This document shows, in pieces, positions 1 to 6,698 of a stretch of DNA of 9,030 bases. The stretch spans positions 1-9,030 of the forward strand of contig CAIMWY010000030.1 of the NCBI GenBank assembly GCA_903845315.1. The letters run 5' to 3'. Each line of letters starts with the position of its first letter. The stretch's first letter is position 1. The DNA is from an uncultured Burkholderiales bacterium (GTDB taxonomy: Bacteria; Pseudomonadota; Gammaproteobacteria; Burkholderiales; Burkholderiaceae). The position numbers and the translations under genes were made by a program. Below the pieces are notes generated by a model. That model searched no databases. It was not told the origin of the DNA and was given only the letters and a program-made list of their open reading frames with translations.

Positions 1-1
1 C

Positions 2-823
2 AAACACATTCCCCAATTGGCCAAATGGTCGCTTTGCAGCTTGGCCGACTACCAAGCGGAATTTGCCAAGCGCCAACAGGTGGCCCATGTGATGGAAGCC
101 GCCATCTGGCTGGCCGAACCGATGGGCCTGAGTGCGGACGACCTTGAAGAAGCCGGTTGCGACGCAGAAGCCGTCATTCGCACCGCCTTGCTCGCGGCTG
201 CGACCCGACAAACCCAATGGCCCGACTGGGTGGCGTTTCAAAAAATCGTCGCCACCCTGCGTACCGCCAGTGTCAAGAAAGTCATCACGCTCACAGGCCC
301 CAAGGCCCTGCCTGTGGCGTACAAGTCGGCGGTCGATGCCTTGCTTGCCAGTGTGCAGACTGACTTACCCAAGATCTTGGACCACGCCCTCACCCCCCAC
401 AAACTGTTCAAGCAAACGCCCGCTTTTGCGGGACGCTATTTTTGGCTGGAAGACGGTTTGTCCGAGGTGGACCACTTTGACCGCCAAGCCTCTGCCGCCT
501 GGGACAAGGCCACCGCCGGCCACAGCGACGACAGCTCTTTGCTGACCCTGTTCTTGTGCATTACCGCAGGCAGCCCGGGCAAGACCTTGCTGACAGAAAA
601 AACCGCCGCCACACTGGTGCGCAAAATTCGCAAGTCGGGCCTGAACCCGGCGTTGGCCCAGCAGTTCATCGCTGAGCACGCCCCCATGCAGCACCAAACC
701 GACTACCTGCGCATGTGGCGCAGCTTTGTGGACGAGGCACAGACCACGCTAGAGAGCGACCACGACTACAAGTTGCACGATGGGCTGGCCTTGCTGCGTC
801 GCGAGTGCAATGTGAGCGACTGA
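2..823 (+). CDS. Uncharacterised helical protein, C-terminal part (5' end outside window)
   Basis: The frame is open from base 2 to the TGA at 821-823 and the gene clearly continues left of the window, so the first in-frame TTG (17) is not a trustworthy start. The visible 273 residues contain no signal peptide, transmembrane segment, P-loop, cysteine cluster or HTH that I can recognise. The composition (rich in Ala, Leu, Lys, Gln, with charged stretches) suggests a soluble, mostly alpha-helical protein. Residues near the middle (GRYFWLEDGLSEVDHFD) form the most distinctive, least low-complexity segment and would be the best query for a family search. The stop lies 11 nt before the start of the DTW-domain gene, so the two are probably co-transcribed. 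I do not assign a function. That this is a real gene is supported by the length of the open frame, the amino-acid composition and the tight spacing. Confidence 0.8.
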   Translation, partial: KHIPQLAKWSLCSLADYQAEFAKRQQVAHVMEAAIWLAEPMGLSADDLEEAGCDAEAVIRTALLAAATRQTQWPDWVAFQKIVATLRTASVKKVITLTGPKALPVAYKSAVDALLASVQTDLPKILDHALTPHKLFKQTPAFAGRYFWLEDGLSEVDHFDRQASAAWDKATAGHSDDSSLLTLFLCITAGSPGKTLLTEKTAATLVRKIRKSGLNPALAQQFIAEHAPMQHQTDYLRMWRSFVDEAQTTLESDHDYKLHDGLALLRRECNVSD

Positions 824-834
824 ACCTGTTGCTC

Positions 835-1551
835 ATGCCACCCCACGCCGTTTCGCGCCTGCGCAGCGCCCGCTTGGCGCGTAGCGTCAAACCTTTTTTG
901 GCCAGAGGCGGTCCCAAGGGCGAGCGCTGTGCGGGCTGTCGTCTCATCCTCAGCCACTGCCTGTGTGCGCTGCGCCACAGCGTGCCCACCCGCTCGGGCA
1001 TGTGCCTGCTCATGGCCGACATTGAACCGATCAAGCCCAGCAACACCGGCTGGCTGATTGCCGATGTGGTGCCAGACACCTTTGCCTTTGGCTGGGCCCG
1101 CACCGAGGTGGACCCGGCTCTGCTGCAACTGCTGGCCGACCCGCAATGGCAGGCCTATGTGGTGTTTCCCAGAGAGTTTGTGGCGCCCGAGCGTGTGGTG
1201 AGCCAGGTACTACCTCATGACACACGCCGTCCCTTGTTCATCTTGCTTGACGGCACCTGGGCCGAGGCCCGCAAGATGCTCCACAAAAGCCCGTACCTCA
1301 AGCAGCTCCCCGTGCTCAGCCTGAACTCGGAACAGATGTCACGCTACACGCTGCGCCGCTCCAAAAACGAGGCCCACTTTTGCACCGCAGAGGTGGGCGC
1401 CATGTGCCTAGAGCTGGCTCATGACACCCGTGCCGCCAATACCTTGAATGCCTACTTGGATGTCTACACCGAGCACTACCTCAAGGCCAAACACCAACAA
1501 GCGGTGGACTTGGACGATGCCGTGCACAAGGGCTTGCGGGCCTTGCGTTAG
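835..1551 (+). CDS. tapT: tRNA-uridine aminocarboxypropyltransferase, DTW domain (TapT/YfiP family)
   Basis: This family transfers the 3-amino-3-carboxypropyl group of S-adenosylmethionine to uridine in tRNA (acp3U47 in E. coli), a cytoplasmic modification. With the ATG at 835 the protein has 238 residues, close to the roughly 230 usual for the family. It shows the N-terminal zinc-type cysteine set RCAGC...HCLC (C32, C35, C42, C44), then the family block EPIKPSNTGWLIADVVPDT at about 64-82. The diagnostic DGTW, of the DTW type, is at 139-142, followed by AEARKMLHKSPYL, LRRSKNEAHFCTAEVGA and a helical C-terminus. The frame stays open upstream to about 715, but that part overlaps the preceding gene and is not family-like. 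ATG 835 sits 11 nt after the preceding stop. No strong Shine-Dalgarno is visible, so TTG 829 or translational coupling remains possible. It precedes ylqF by 62 nt. Family assignment is firm; the exact tRNA position is inferred from the E. coli protein. Confidence 0.93.
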   Translation: MPPHAVSRLRSARLARSVKPFLARGGPKGERCAGCRLILSHCLCALRHSVPTRSGMCLLMADIEPIKPSNTGWLIADVVPDTFAFGWARTEVDPALLQLLADPQWQAYVVFPREFVAPERVVSQVLPHDTRRPLFILLDGTWAEARKMLHKSPYLKQLPVLSLNSEQMSRYTLRRSKNEAHFCTAEVGAMCLELAHDTRAANTLNAYLDVYTEHYLKAKHQQAVDLDDAVHKGLRALR

Positions 1552-1613
1552 CCGAGCCCGCCGTGCCGTGACCGACAATGGCGTCCTTTACTTTCAGTCG
1601 GCAGCGGCTTTCT

Positions 1614-2546
1614 ATGGCGATTCAATGGTTTCCCGGACACATGCACCTCACGCGCAAAGCGATTGGGGAGCGCATCAAAGACATTGACGTGGTCATTGAA
1701 ATGCTCGACGCGCGCCTGCCCGGCTCCAGCGCCAACCCGATGTTGGCCGAGCTGATCCAAGGCAAACCGGCCCTCAAGGTGCTGAGCAAACAAGACCTGG
1801 CCGACCCGGCACGCACCGCCTTGTGGCTGGCCCACTACAACGCCCTACCCGGTGTGCGCGCCCTGGGACTGGACACCAGCATGCGCTCGCCGGCCAAAGC
1901 CTTGATTGAAGCCTGCCAACCACTCGCCCCCAATCGCGGCGGCATGACCAAGCCCATGCGGGTGCTAATTTGCGGCATTCCCAACGTGGGCAAGTCCACC
2001 TTGATCAACACGCTCAAAGGCAAACGCGCCGCCAAGACCGGTGACGAAGCCGGTGTGACCAAGCTGGAGCAACGCATCACCCTGGCCGATGACTTTTATT
2101 TGTACGACACGCCTGGCGTGCTGTGGCCACGCATCATCGTGGCACAAAGCGGCTACAACCTAGCGGCCAGCGGTGCGATTGGGGTGAACGCATTCGACGA
2201 CGAAGAAGTGGCGCTGGAGCTGTTGAACTACCTGATCCCCCACTACCCCCAGGCGCTGCAGGCGCGCTACAAAGTCAACGATGTGACCAGCCACACCGAT
2301 GCGCAACTGCTAGAAGCGATTGGCCGCCAGCGCGGCGCGGTGCAAAGCGGTGGGCGTGTGAACACCGCCAAAGCCGCAGACATCGTGATCCACGACTTTC
2401 GCTCTGGCGCGCTGGGTCGCCTGAGCTTGGAGACCCCCGAAGAGTTTGCCCAATGGCTGGCTGAAGGCAAACAGGCTGATGCAGAACGTGCAGTGCGCAA
2501 ACAAGCGATTGAAAAAAACAAGCCGAAGAAAAAGGTGGCGCCATGA
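1614..2546 (+). CDS. ylqF: Ribosome biogenesis GTPase YlqF/RbgA family
   Basis: This is a circularly permuted GTPase. In Bacillus the RbgA homologue acts late in 50S subunit maturation; the role in betaproteobacteria is inferred. Motif order is permuted as expected: G4 SKQD (58-61) comes first, then G1 GIPNVGKS (121-128), the G2 threonine in DEAGVTK (144-150, T149) and G3 DTPG (165-168). The RNA-binding C-terminal helical region ends in a lysine-rich tail (KNKPKKKVAP). The frame extends to an upstream ATG at 1578, but the family begins MAIQWFPGHMH, so ATG 1614 is preferred, giving 310 residues, the normal length. One mild oddity is that the guanine-specificity motif reads SKQD instead of the usual NKxD. 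The TGA stop (2544-2546) overlaps the start of the exonuclease gene in an ATGA, which indicates one transcript and translational coupling. Confidence 0.95.
   Translation: MAIQWFPGHMHLTRKAIGERIKDIDVVIEMLDARLPGSSANPMLAELIQGKPALKVLSKQDLADPARTALWLAHYNALPGVRALGLDTSMRSPAKALIEACQPLAPNRGGMTKPMRVLICGIPNVGKSTLINTLKGKRAAKTGDEAGVTKLEQRITLADDFYLYDTPGVLWPRIIVAQSGYNLAASGAIGVNAFDDEEVALELLNYLIPHYPQALQARYKVNDVTSHTDAQLLEAIGRQRGAVQSGGRVNTAKAADIVIHDFRSGALGRLSLETPEEFAQWLAEGKQADAERAVRKQAIEKNKPKKKVAP
2532..2538 (+). promoter_or_regulatory. Shine-Dalgarno for the exonuclease gene
   Basis: AAGGTGG differs at one base from AAGGAGG and lies 4 nt before ATG 2543, inside the last codons of ylqF. Together with the ATGA overlap it fixes the start of the exonuclease. 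Confidence 0.65.
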
Positions 2547-3178
2547 ACCAGCCATCACACACCCCGCAACGCCGCGACAGCCCCGACAAAGAAGCCATCG
2601 CCCTGCTCCCTGCGTTTGAGCGGCTGGGGCTGGACCGCATCACCCTGGTCAATACGGGCAAGCAGGCCCAACTTGCGCACGACACACTGGTGTCAGCCCG
2701 CGCCTGGGGCTTTGACACCGAGTCCAAACCCACCTTCAAAGTGGGCGAAGCCTCCGACGGACCGCATGTGTTGCAACTCTCAACCGGTGAACGCGCTTGG
2801 GTGTTTCAACTGCATGAGCCCGAGTGTCGGGCCATCGCCGCCGACTTGCTGGCCCGCAGTGGGATTGCCAAAGCAGGCTTTGGTTTGGGTGACGATCGCA
2901 AACGCATCATCCAAAAGTTGGGTGTGGAGCCCGCAGGGATTTTGGAGCTGAACACGATTTTCAGCGCCCAGGGCTACCGCAAAGAAATGGGCGTCAAAGG
3001 TGCGGTGGCGGTGGTGTTCAACCAGCGGTTTCAAAAGTCCAAAAAAGCGGCTACCAGCAATTGGGCGAATGAGCGTTTGAGCGAGTCGCAGCTCATCTAT
3101 GCCGCCAACGATGCGTATGCGGCGTTTCGGGTGTGGGAAGCTTTACATCCAAACAACTCACACGGTATGAAGTCCTAA
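2543..3178 (+). CDS. 3'-5' exonuclease, DEDDy (RNase D/WRN-like) family
   Basis: A 211-residue single-domain protein with the three Exo motifs of the DEDDy superfamily. Exo I is GFDTESKPTF (D58, E60). Exo II is AGFGLGDDRKRI (D118 is the likely metal ligand). Exo III is YAANDAY (Y186, D190). Such enzymes remove nucleotides from 3' ends using two divalent metal ions. There is no HRDC domain, so it is not a full-length RNase D, and it resembles the compact WRN-exonuclease-like bacterial proteins. Whether it acts on RNA or DNA cannot be told from the sequence. The start is well supported: ATG 2543 overlaps the ylqF stop by 4 nt and is preceded by AAGGTGG at 2532-2538. Coupling to ylqF and closeness to tapT suggest a role in RNA metabolism, but that is inference from neighbours only. 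Confidence 0.9.
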   Translation: MNQPSHTPQRRDSPDKEAIALLPAFERLGLDRITLVNTGKQAQLAHDTLVSARAWGFDTESKPTFKVGEASDGPHVLQLSTGERAWVFQLHEPECRAIAADLLARSGIAKAGFGLGDDRKRIIQKLGVEPAGILELNTIFSAQGYRKEMGVKGAVAVVFNQRFQKSKKAATSNWANERLSESQLIYAANDAYAAFRVWEALHPNNSHGMKS

Positions 3179-3190
3179 AATTGATCCTGC

Positions 3191-3215
3191 CTTGAGCTCA
3201 ATGTTTGAGCCCAAG
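3191..3215. other. Intergenic hairpin, 11-bp arms with 3-nt loop
   Basis: CTTGAGCTCAA and TTGAGCCCAAG flank the loop TGT and are inverted repeats with one mismatch. Read as minus-strand RNA the mismatch becomes a G-U pair, so all 11 positions can pair; as plus-strand RNA it is an A-C mismatch. No T-run follows in either direction, so it is not a classical rho-independent terminator. It sits 12 nt after the exonuclease stop and about 40 nt before the next start, where it could stabilise the 3' end of the upstream transcript or help end it. Confidence 0.5.
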
Positions 3216-3256
3216 ATCTAGCCCCATTCGGACCCCCACCTGCAACAATTTTCAAC

Positions 3257-4168
3257 ATGTCAAACACAGCGAGCCACAACGCTGGCGCATCCCCTGACAC
3301 CGACACCTCGTTGCTGGCATTTGCCAATGCCTTGTGGCGCGTGCGTCGGCCCAAGCCCTTTGTGTTGGTCATTGAAGGCGAGGAAAAAGGCAATACCGAC
3401 CTCGAAACCGCGGCACCCAGCGACTACCTGCACGACAAACTGCTCTTGCCCGAATGGCGCGAAGCCTTTTACCAATTGGTCGATGCCACAGGCATCGTGG
3501 TCTGCTTGAATGTGCACACCCAACACCCCGCCTACCGCGATGTGCGCGGGCGCTCAAGCAAAGGGCGGTTGAGCCAAGGTGAGTATTACCACCACGACGG
3601 TTGCACGGGCCCCGTAAAGCCGCGCTTTGTTGAAATTCGCTGCCCCATTCAACCGCAAACTCGCGGCATTGCGACTGCCGTGGCACCGCACCGCGATGTG
3701 GTGAAAGCCATGGTGCAAGTGCTGCCTGCCGAGTTGGCCGCCACAACCGCTTTGGTCGGCGTTGACATGAACCTAGCCACCATCGGTCAAATGGACAACG
3801 CGGCGCTTGACCACCTGCAAGGCCTTATCACGCGCACCGTGCGCAAAAAACTCAACGCCGAGGGCGCGCGCAGCTACTTTCGACAAGTCGATGCCGCCGC
3901 CAACGCCTACTTTGAGCCCTGGGCCTTGGGCGAAAGCCGCTTCATCGCCAATGCCAACAGCGGCGCGACCATGCAACACCGCCGCGCCTACCAAGCCCCA
4001 CACACGGGCGGCGTGGCCAACGGCCACTTGGTCAAGCGGTGGACGAATGAAGAACTGCTGCTACCCGGTCAGGTGGTGGACCAAGCCTTGATTGCGGCGC
4101 TGTGCAGTGAAGACGGCGATGAGTCGGATGGGGAGCAGGCTGAGGGGTGTTACCTCGGGGCGCATTGA
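3257..4168 (+). CDS. Putative TauD-like Fe(II)/2-oxoglutarate-dependent oxygenase
   Basis: A 303-residue soluble protein. The segment YYHHDGCTGP...RFVEIRCP (about 110-130) has the HxD iron-ligand pattern (H112, D114) followed by the Pro and hydrophobic-Cys spacing seen in TauD/AsnO/VioC-type oxygenases. Near the C-terminus, MQHRRAYQAPHTGG (239-252) followed by HLVKRW (257-262) offers a distal His (H241) and the Arg expected to hold 2-oxoglutarate (R261), in the order and at about the distance of that superfamily. If correct, the enzyme would hydroxylate or desaturate a small molecule with O2 and 2-oxoglutarate; the substrate is unknown. The N-terminal 20 residues look disordered and the acidic tail (SEDGDESDGEQAEG) is unusual. 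The ATG at 3257 has no clear Shine-Dalgarno. It stands alone between the exonuclease and the convergent DUF2214 gene. The gene is certain; the family call is pattern recognition only. Confidence 0.6.
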   Translation: MSNTASHNAGASPDTDTSLLAFANALWRVRRPKPFVLVIEGEEKGNTDLETAAPSDYLHDKLLLPEWREAFYQLVDATGIVVCLNVHTQHPAYRDVRGRSSKGRLSQGEYYHHDGCTGPVKPRFVEIRCPIQPQTRGIATAVAPHRDVVKAMVQVLPAELAATTALVGVDMNLATIGQMDNAALDHLQGLITRTVRKKLNAEGARSYFRQVDAAANAYFEPWALGESRFIANANSGATMQHRRAYQAPHTGGVANGHLVKRWTNEELLLPGQVVDQALIAALCSEDGDESDGEQAEGCYLGAH

Positions 4169-4201
4169 CTTTGCGGCGCTGATTTTTTCACCGCACTATC
4201 T

Positions 4202-4642
4202 TCATCCAACCTGTCCATAACCCCGCGCCATGGCAGCAGCACAAACTGGCAGAACGGCAAACAAGGCAAGCTCCGTCAAAAGATACACGCGCACCAAGTT
4301 GACCTGCTCATCGGTGGGTACGTGCTGCACACGCCGCCACTGAATGAACTTCATGGTGGGAGGCACGGAGAGAACGCCGATCAGAACAAAGACGCCTAGC
4401 TTGAGCCAGAAGAACAGGTTTTGGGTATAAAAATCCCATCCTTTGGCCGCATAAACAGCACGTGCAAGGCCCACAGCCAGCGCGACAGCTGCCAGAGCGC
4501 CATAGACTAAATCAATGCGCCCCACTGCGGCCACCGCCGCTGCGTCCATGCCATGGCGCACCAACGCGAGTTCTGCGACCAACACAGCCAGCAAAGCAAA
4601 AACCACCAGATGGTGGGTCACGGCCAACGAGAAGTCAATCAT
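4202..4642 (-). CDS. DUF2214 family inner-membrane protein
   Basis: A 146-residue integral membrane protein with four predicted helices at about 6-28, 46-66, 76-99 and 117-139. The THHLVVF segment in helix 1 (H10, H11), GRIDLVYG, the FFWLKLGVF start of helix 3 and the PTMKFIQWRR loop are typical of DUF2214. The function of the family is not established. The start ATG (4642-4640) has GGAG 7 nt upstream, a good Shine-Dalgarno. It is the last gene of the minus-strand operon, 35 nt after the stop of the phospholipase-like gene, and ends 33 nt from the convergent oxygenase-like gene with no convincing terminator in the gap. The paired histidines in the first helix could bind heme or metal, but that is speculation. 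Confidence 0.88.
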   Translation of the reverse strand: MIDFSLAVTHHLVVFALLAVLVAELALVRHGMDAAAVAAVGRIDLVYGALAAVALAVGLARAVYAAKGWDFYTQNLFFWLKLGVFVLIGVLSVPPTMKFIQWRRVQHVPTDEQVNLVRVYLLTELALFAVLPVCAAAMARGYGQVG

Positions 4643-4677
4643 GGTCTTTCTCCATCAAAGTTCTAAAACCCAAGACG

Positions 4678-5817
4678 TCAGGGCACTGCTCGCGCGGGCA
4701 CACTGCGGGTCTCGCCGATCTTGAGCAAAGTGAACTCGGCATCGGTCAAGCCCTTGGCGGCGCGAGCGGTCAGCAGGTCTTTGGGTGGCTGGTCGAGCGC
4801 TTCGTCACTCAAGGCGAAGGTGCCCCAATGCACGCCCACACTGAACTTGGCTTGCAAATCTTGGTGAGCCTGCATGGCCTCCTCGGGATTGATGTGGTGC
4901 GTGCGCATGAACCAGCGCGGTTCGTAGGCACCCAGAGGGATGAGGGCCAGATCGAACCCTCCGCCCATCGCAGGTGTTTGTCGGTCAGCAAAACGACGTT
5001 GGGTGTTGGCAAAGTCTGTGCTGTAACCAGTGTCTCCGGCAAAGTACCAATGCAAATCACCGGCAAACACCGCCCAACTTCCCCACAAGGTGTGGTTGTG
5101 GTCGAACACGCCACGGGCTGACCAGTGCTGCGAAGGCGTGAGGTAAAAGTCCACCCCACGCACGGTGTGTTTTTGCCACCAGTCCAGCTCCACCACTTGG
5201 GTGACGCCTAGGTTTTCAAACCAAGGTTTTTGTCCCAACGGTACCAAAAACAAAGTGCTGTTGCCCTCCCCCCGGGCTTTGGCAGCCAAGCCTACAACGC
5301 TGTCGCGATCCAGATGGTCGTAGTGGCTGTGTGAGATGACCACCACGTCGATGGGCGGCAAATCGTTCAGGGCCACACCAGGGGCTTGCGCACGTTGGGG
5401 TCCGAAGAATTGCATGGGAGAAGCCCGTTCGCTGAAAATTGGATCGGTCAACACATTGAGTCCGCCAGCCTGCACCAAGGTGGTGGCGTGCCCCACCCAA
5501 GTCACAGCAGGCACCGAGACAGAACGCCCGCCATTGCTGTCTGGACCACTGCGCTGGTAGGCCCGAATACGCGTCAAATCTGCCTCCATCGTGGGCGTGG
5601 GCGTTTGAGGCGCTGGGGGTAAATTGTTAAAAGTGGCATCCCAACGCCAGCGCAGCAATTCGCCTAGCGAGCGAGGCTGTGTACCTTCGACCGGGTTGCG
5701 AAAGCCGCTGTCCGTGTGGTGAGATGCTGTGGCATTGAAATAGGGGTTGGCCAAGGCTGCGACGCTCAGCACACTGGCAAGCAGCGCGCTGATTTCACGG
5801 AGATAGGGGATGGGCAT
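4678..5817 (-). CDS. NAPE-PLD-like phospholipase, metallo-beta-lactamase fold (Lactamase_B_2), putatively exported
   Basis: From the ATG at 5817 the protein has 379 residues. An N-terminal hydrophobic stretch ending ALA (about 9-23) looks like a signal peptide, so it may act in the periplasm. The body matches, block by block, what I recall of animal N-acyl-phosphatidylethanolamine phospholipase D: TWVGHATTLV, LTDPIFSERASP, DLPPIDVVVISHSHYDHLD, VVELDWW, LTPSQHW, LWGSW, FAGDTGYS, GAYEPRWFM and HWGTFAL. Dinuclear zinc ligands are present: H163, H165, D167, H168, H231, D262 and H330. The likely reaction is hydrolysis of an N-acylated phosphatidylethanolamine or a related phosphodiester lipid; the bacterial substrate is unknown. 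An in-frame ATG at 5877 overlaps the SDR stop (ATGA) and would add 20 residues before the hydrophobic segment. 5817 is preferred for the signal peptide, but 5877 is quite possible. Second-to-last gene of the operon. Confidence 0.9.
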   Translation of the reverse strand: MPIPYLREISALLASVLSVAALANPYFNATASHHTDSGFRNPVEGTQPRSLGELLRWRWDATFNNLPPAPQTPTPTMEADLTRIRAYQRSGPDSNGGRSVSVPAVTWVGHATTLVQAGGLNVLTDPIFSERASPMQFFGPQRAQAPGVALNDLPPIDVVVISHSHYDHLDRDSVVGLAAKARGEGNSTLFLVPLGQKPWFENLGVTQVVELDWWQKHTVRGVDFYLTPSQHWSARGVFDHNHTLWGSWAVFAGDLHWYFAGDTGYSTDFANTQRRFADRQTPAMGGGFDLALIPLGAYEPRWFMRTHHINPEEAMQAHQDLQAKFSVGVHWGTFALSDEALDQPPKDLLTARAAKGLTDAEFTLLKIGETRSVPARAVP

Positions 5818-5873
5818 GGCTGTGAAATGGTGATGAACTGAAGAAATTGCAATCGATGGATGCGCACTTTGGT

Positions 5874-6698
5874 TCATCCAGCGCTGCTGTGCCCGGGTGT
5901 TGTTCGCTGGCGCAAACGCCACTTCGCGACCCACACCAAGAGGTGGCGTGATCCGGCCAGCAGGGTGGATTGGGCCCAGAACTTGTTGACCCAACCCACC
6001 ACGCGGTTCATCTCGCCAGCCATCATGGCATCGTAGACAGCACGTGCCACATCGTTGGCGTCACTCAAGCCGCCTTGCGCCAGAACCGATCCGCCCATCT
6101 CTGCGCGCGCGACAAAGCCAGTGGCCGTCATGCCGGGGTTGATCACCGTGGCGCTGACCCCGGTACCCTGTAACTCTGCGTGGAGCGCCTCGGTGAACTG
6201 CATCACATAAGCTTTGCTGGCACCGTAGCTGGCCAAGCCAGGACAAGGCTGAAAGCCAGACGTCGAGCCGATGTTGGCAATGCGTCCATATCCCTGGCGT
6301 TTGAAGTCTTTGACGAATAAGCAGGTCAACTCGGTCAGTGTGACCACATTGAGTTGAAGCATTTGGCGGTAGACATCCACTTGGGCATCCACCACCGTTT
6401 TGTAGTCGCCAAAGCCTGCGTTGTTCACCAAGATGTCGATCGCCAGCCCCTGCTGGTGGCAGTGGTCGTACAAAGTTTGTGCGGCACCGGGAACGGCCAA
6501 ATCCAACGCCAGCGCGTGGACGTTGACGCCATGCGCGGCTTGCAAGGCCTTGGACAGCGTTTGAAGCTTGTCTGCACTGCGTGCCACGAGCAACAGGTTG
6601 TGACCGCGCTGGGCCATCAGATGTGCCAGGGCCATGCCGATGCCGCTACTCGCACCCGTGATCAGCGCATATCCATTGGTTTTTGACGTGGTATTCAT
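5874..6698 (-). CDS. Short-chain dehydrogenase/reductase (classical SDR, DltE/YqjQ-like group)
   Basis: A 274-residue NAD(P)-dependent oxidoreductase with a complete classical SDR set: cofactor loop TGASSGIG (14-21), R40 just after the second strand (VARS, favouring NADP(H)), LDLA with D66, NNAG (92-95), N117, catalytic serine in GSTSG (S145 or S147), Y158 and K162 (YGASK), then NPGMTATGF. The C-terminal tail after about 235 is hydrophobic and tryptophan-rich with basic residues (WVNKFWAQ, LVWVAKWRLRQR) and may touch the membrane. The substrate cannot be read from sequence. The frame extends 5 codons further up, but ATG 6698 overlaps the stop of the DUF2147 gene (ATGA) and has GGGAG 8 nt upstream, so it is preferred. 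Its own TGA overlaps a possible start of the phospholipase-like gene at 5877. Co-transcription suggests a lipid or fatty-aldehyde type substrate, which is inference. Confidence 0.92.
   Translation of the reverse strand: MNTTSKTNGYALITGASSGIGMALAHLMAQRGHNLLLVARSADKLQTLSKALQAAHGVNVHALALDLAVPGAAQTLYDHCHQQGLAIDILVNNAGFGDYKTVVDAQVDVYRQMLQLNVVTLTELTCLFVKDFKRQGYGRIANIGSTSGFQPCPGLASYGASKAYVMQFTEALHAELQGTGVSATVINPGMTATGFVARAEMGGSVLAQGGLSDANDVARAVYDAMMAGEMNRVVGWVNKFWAQSTLLAGSRHLLVWVAKWRLRQRTTPGHSSAG

Noticed and set aside
365..697. Minus-strand open frames inside the first gene
   Set aside because: They are antisense shadows of a GC-rich coding frame, rich in Gly, Ala and Arg with no motif.
715..834. 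Upstream extension of the TapT frame
   Set aside because: It overlaps the preceding gene in another frame, is arginine-rich shadow sequence, and the family homology starts after ATG 835.
2275..2739. 154-aa minus-strand frame spanning the ylqF/exonuclease junction
   Set aside because: It covers two genes with clear family motifs on the other strand and has no recognisable features itself.
4169..4201. Possible terminator between the oxygenase-like gene and DUF2214
   Set aside because: Only a 5-bp TGCGG/CCGCA pairing with a 14-nt loop is present; the T-run lies in the loop, so it is not a terminator.
4462..5121. 219-aa plus-strand open frame opposite the phospholipase and DUF2214 genes
   Set aside because: It lies across two well-supported minus-strand genes and has low-quality composition with no recognisable domain.
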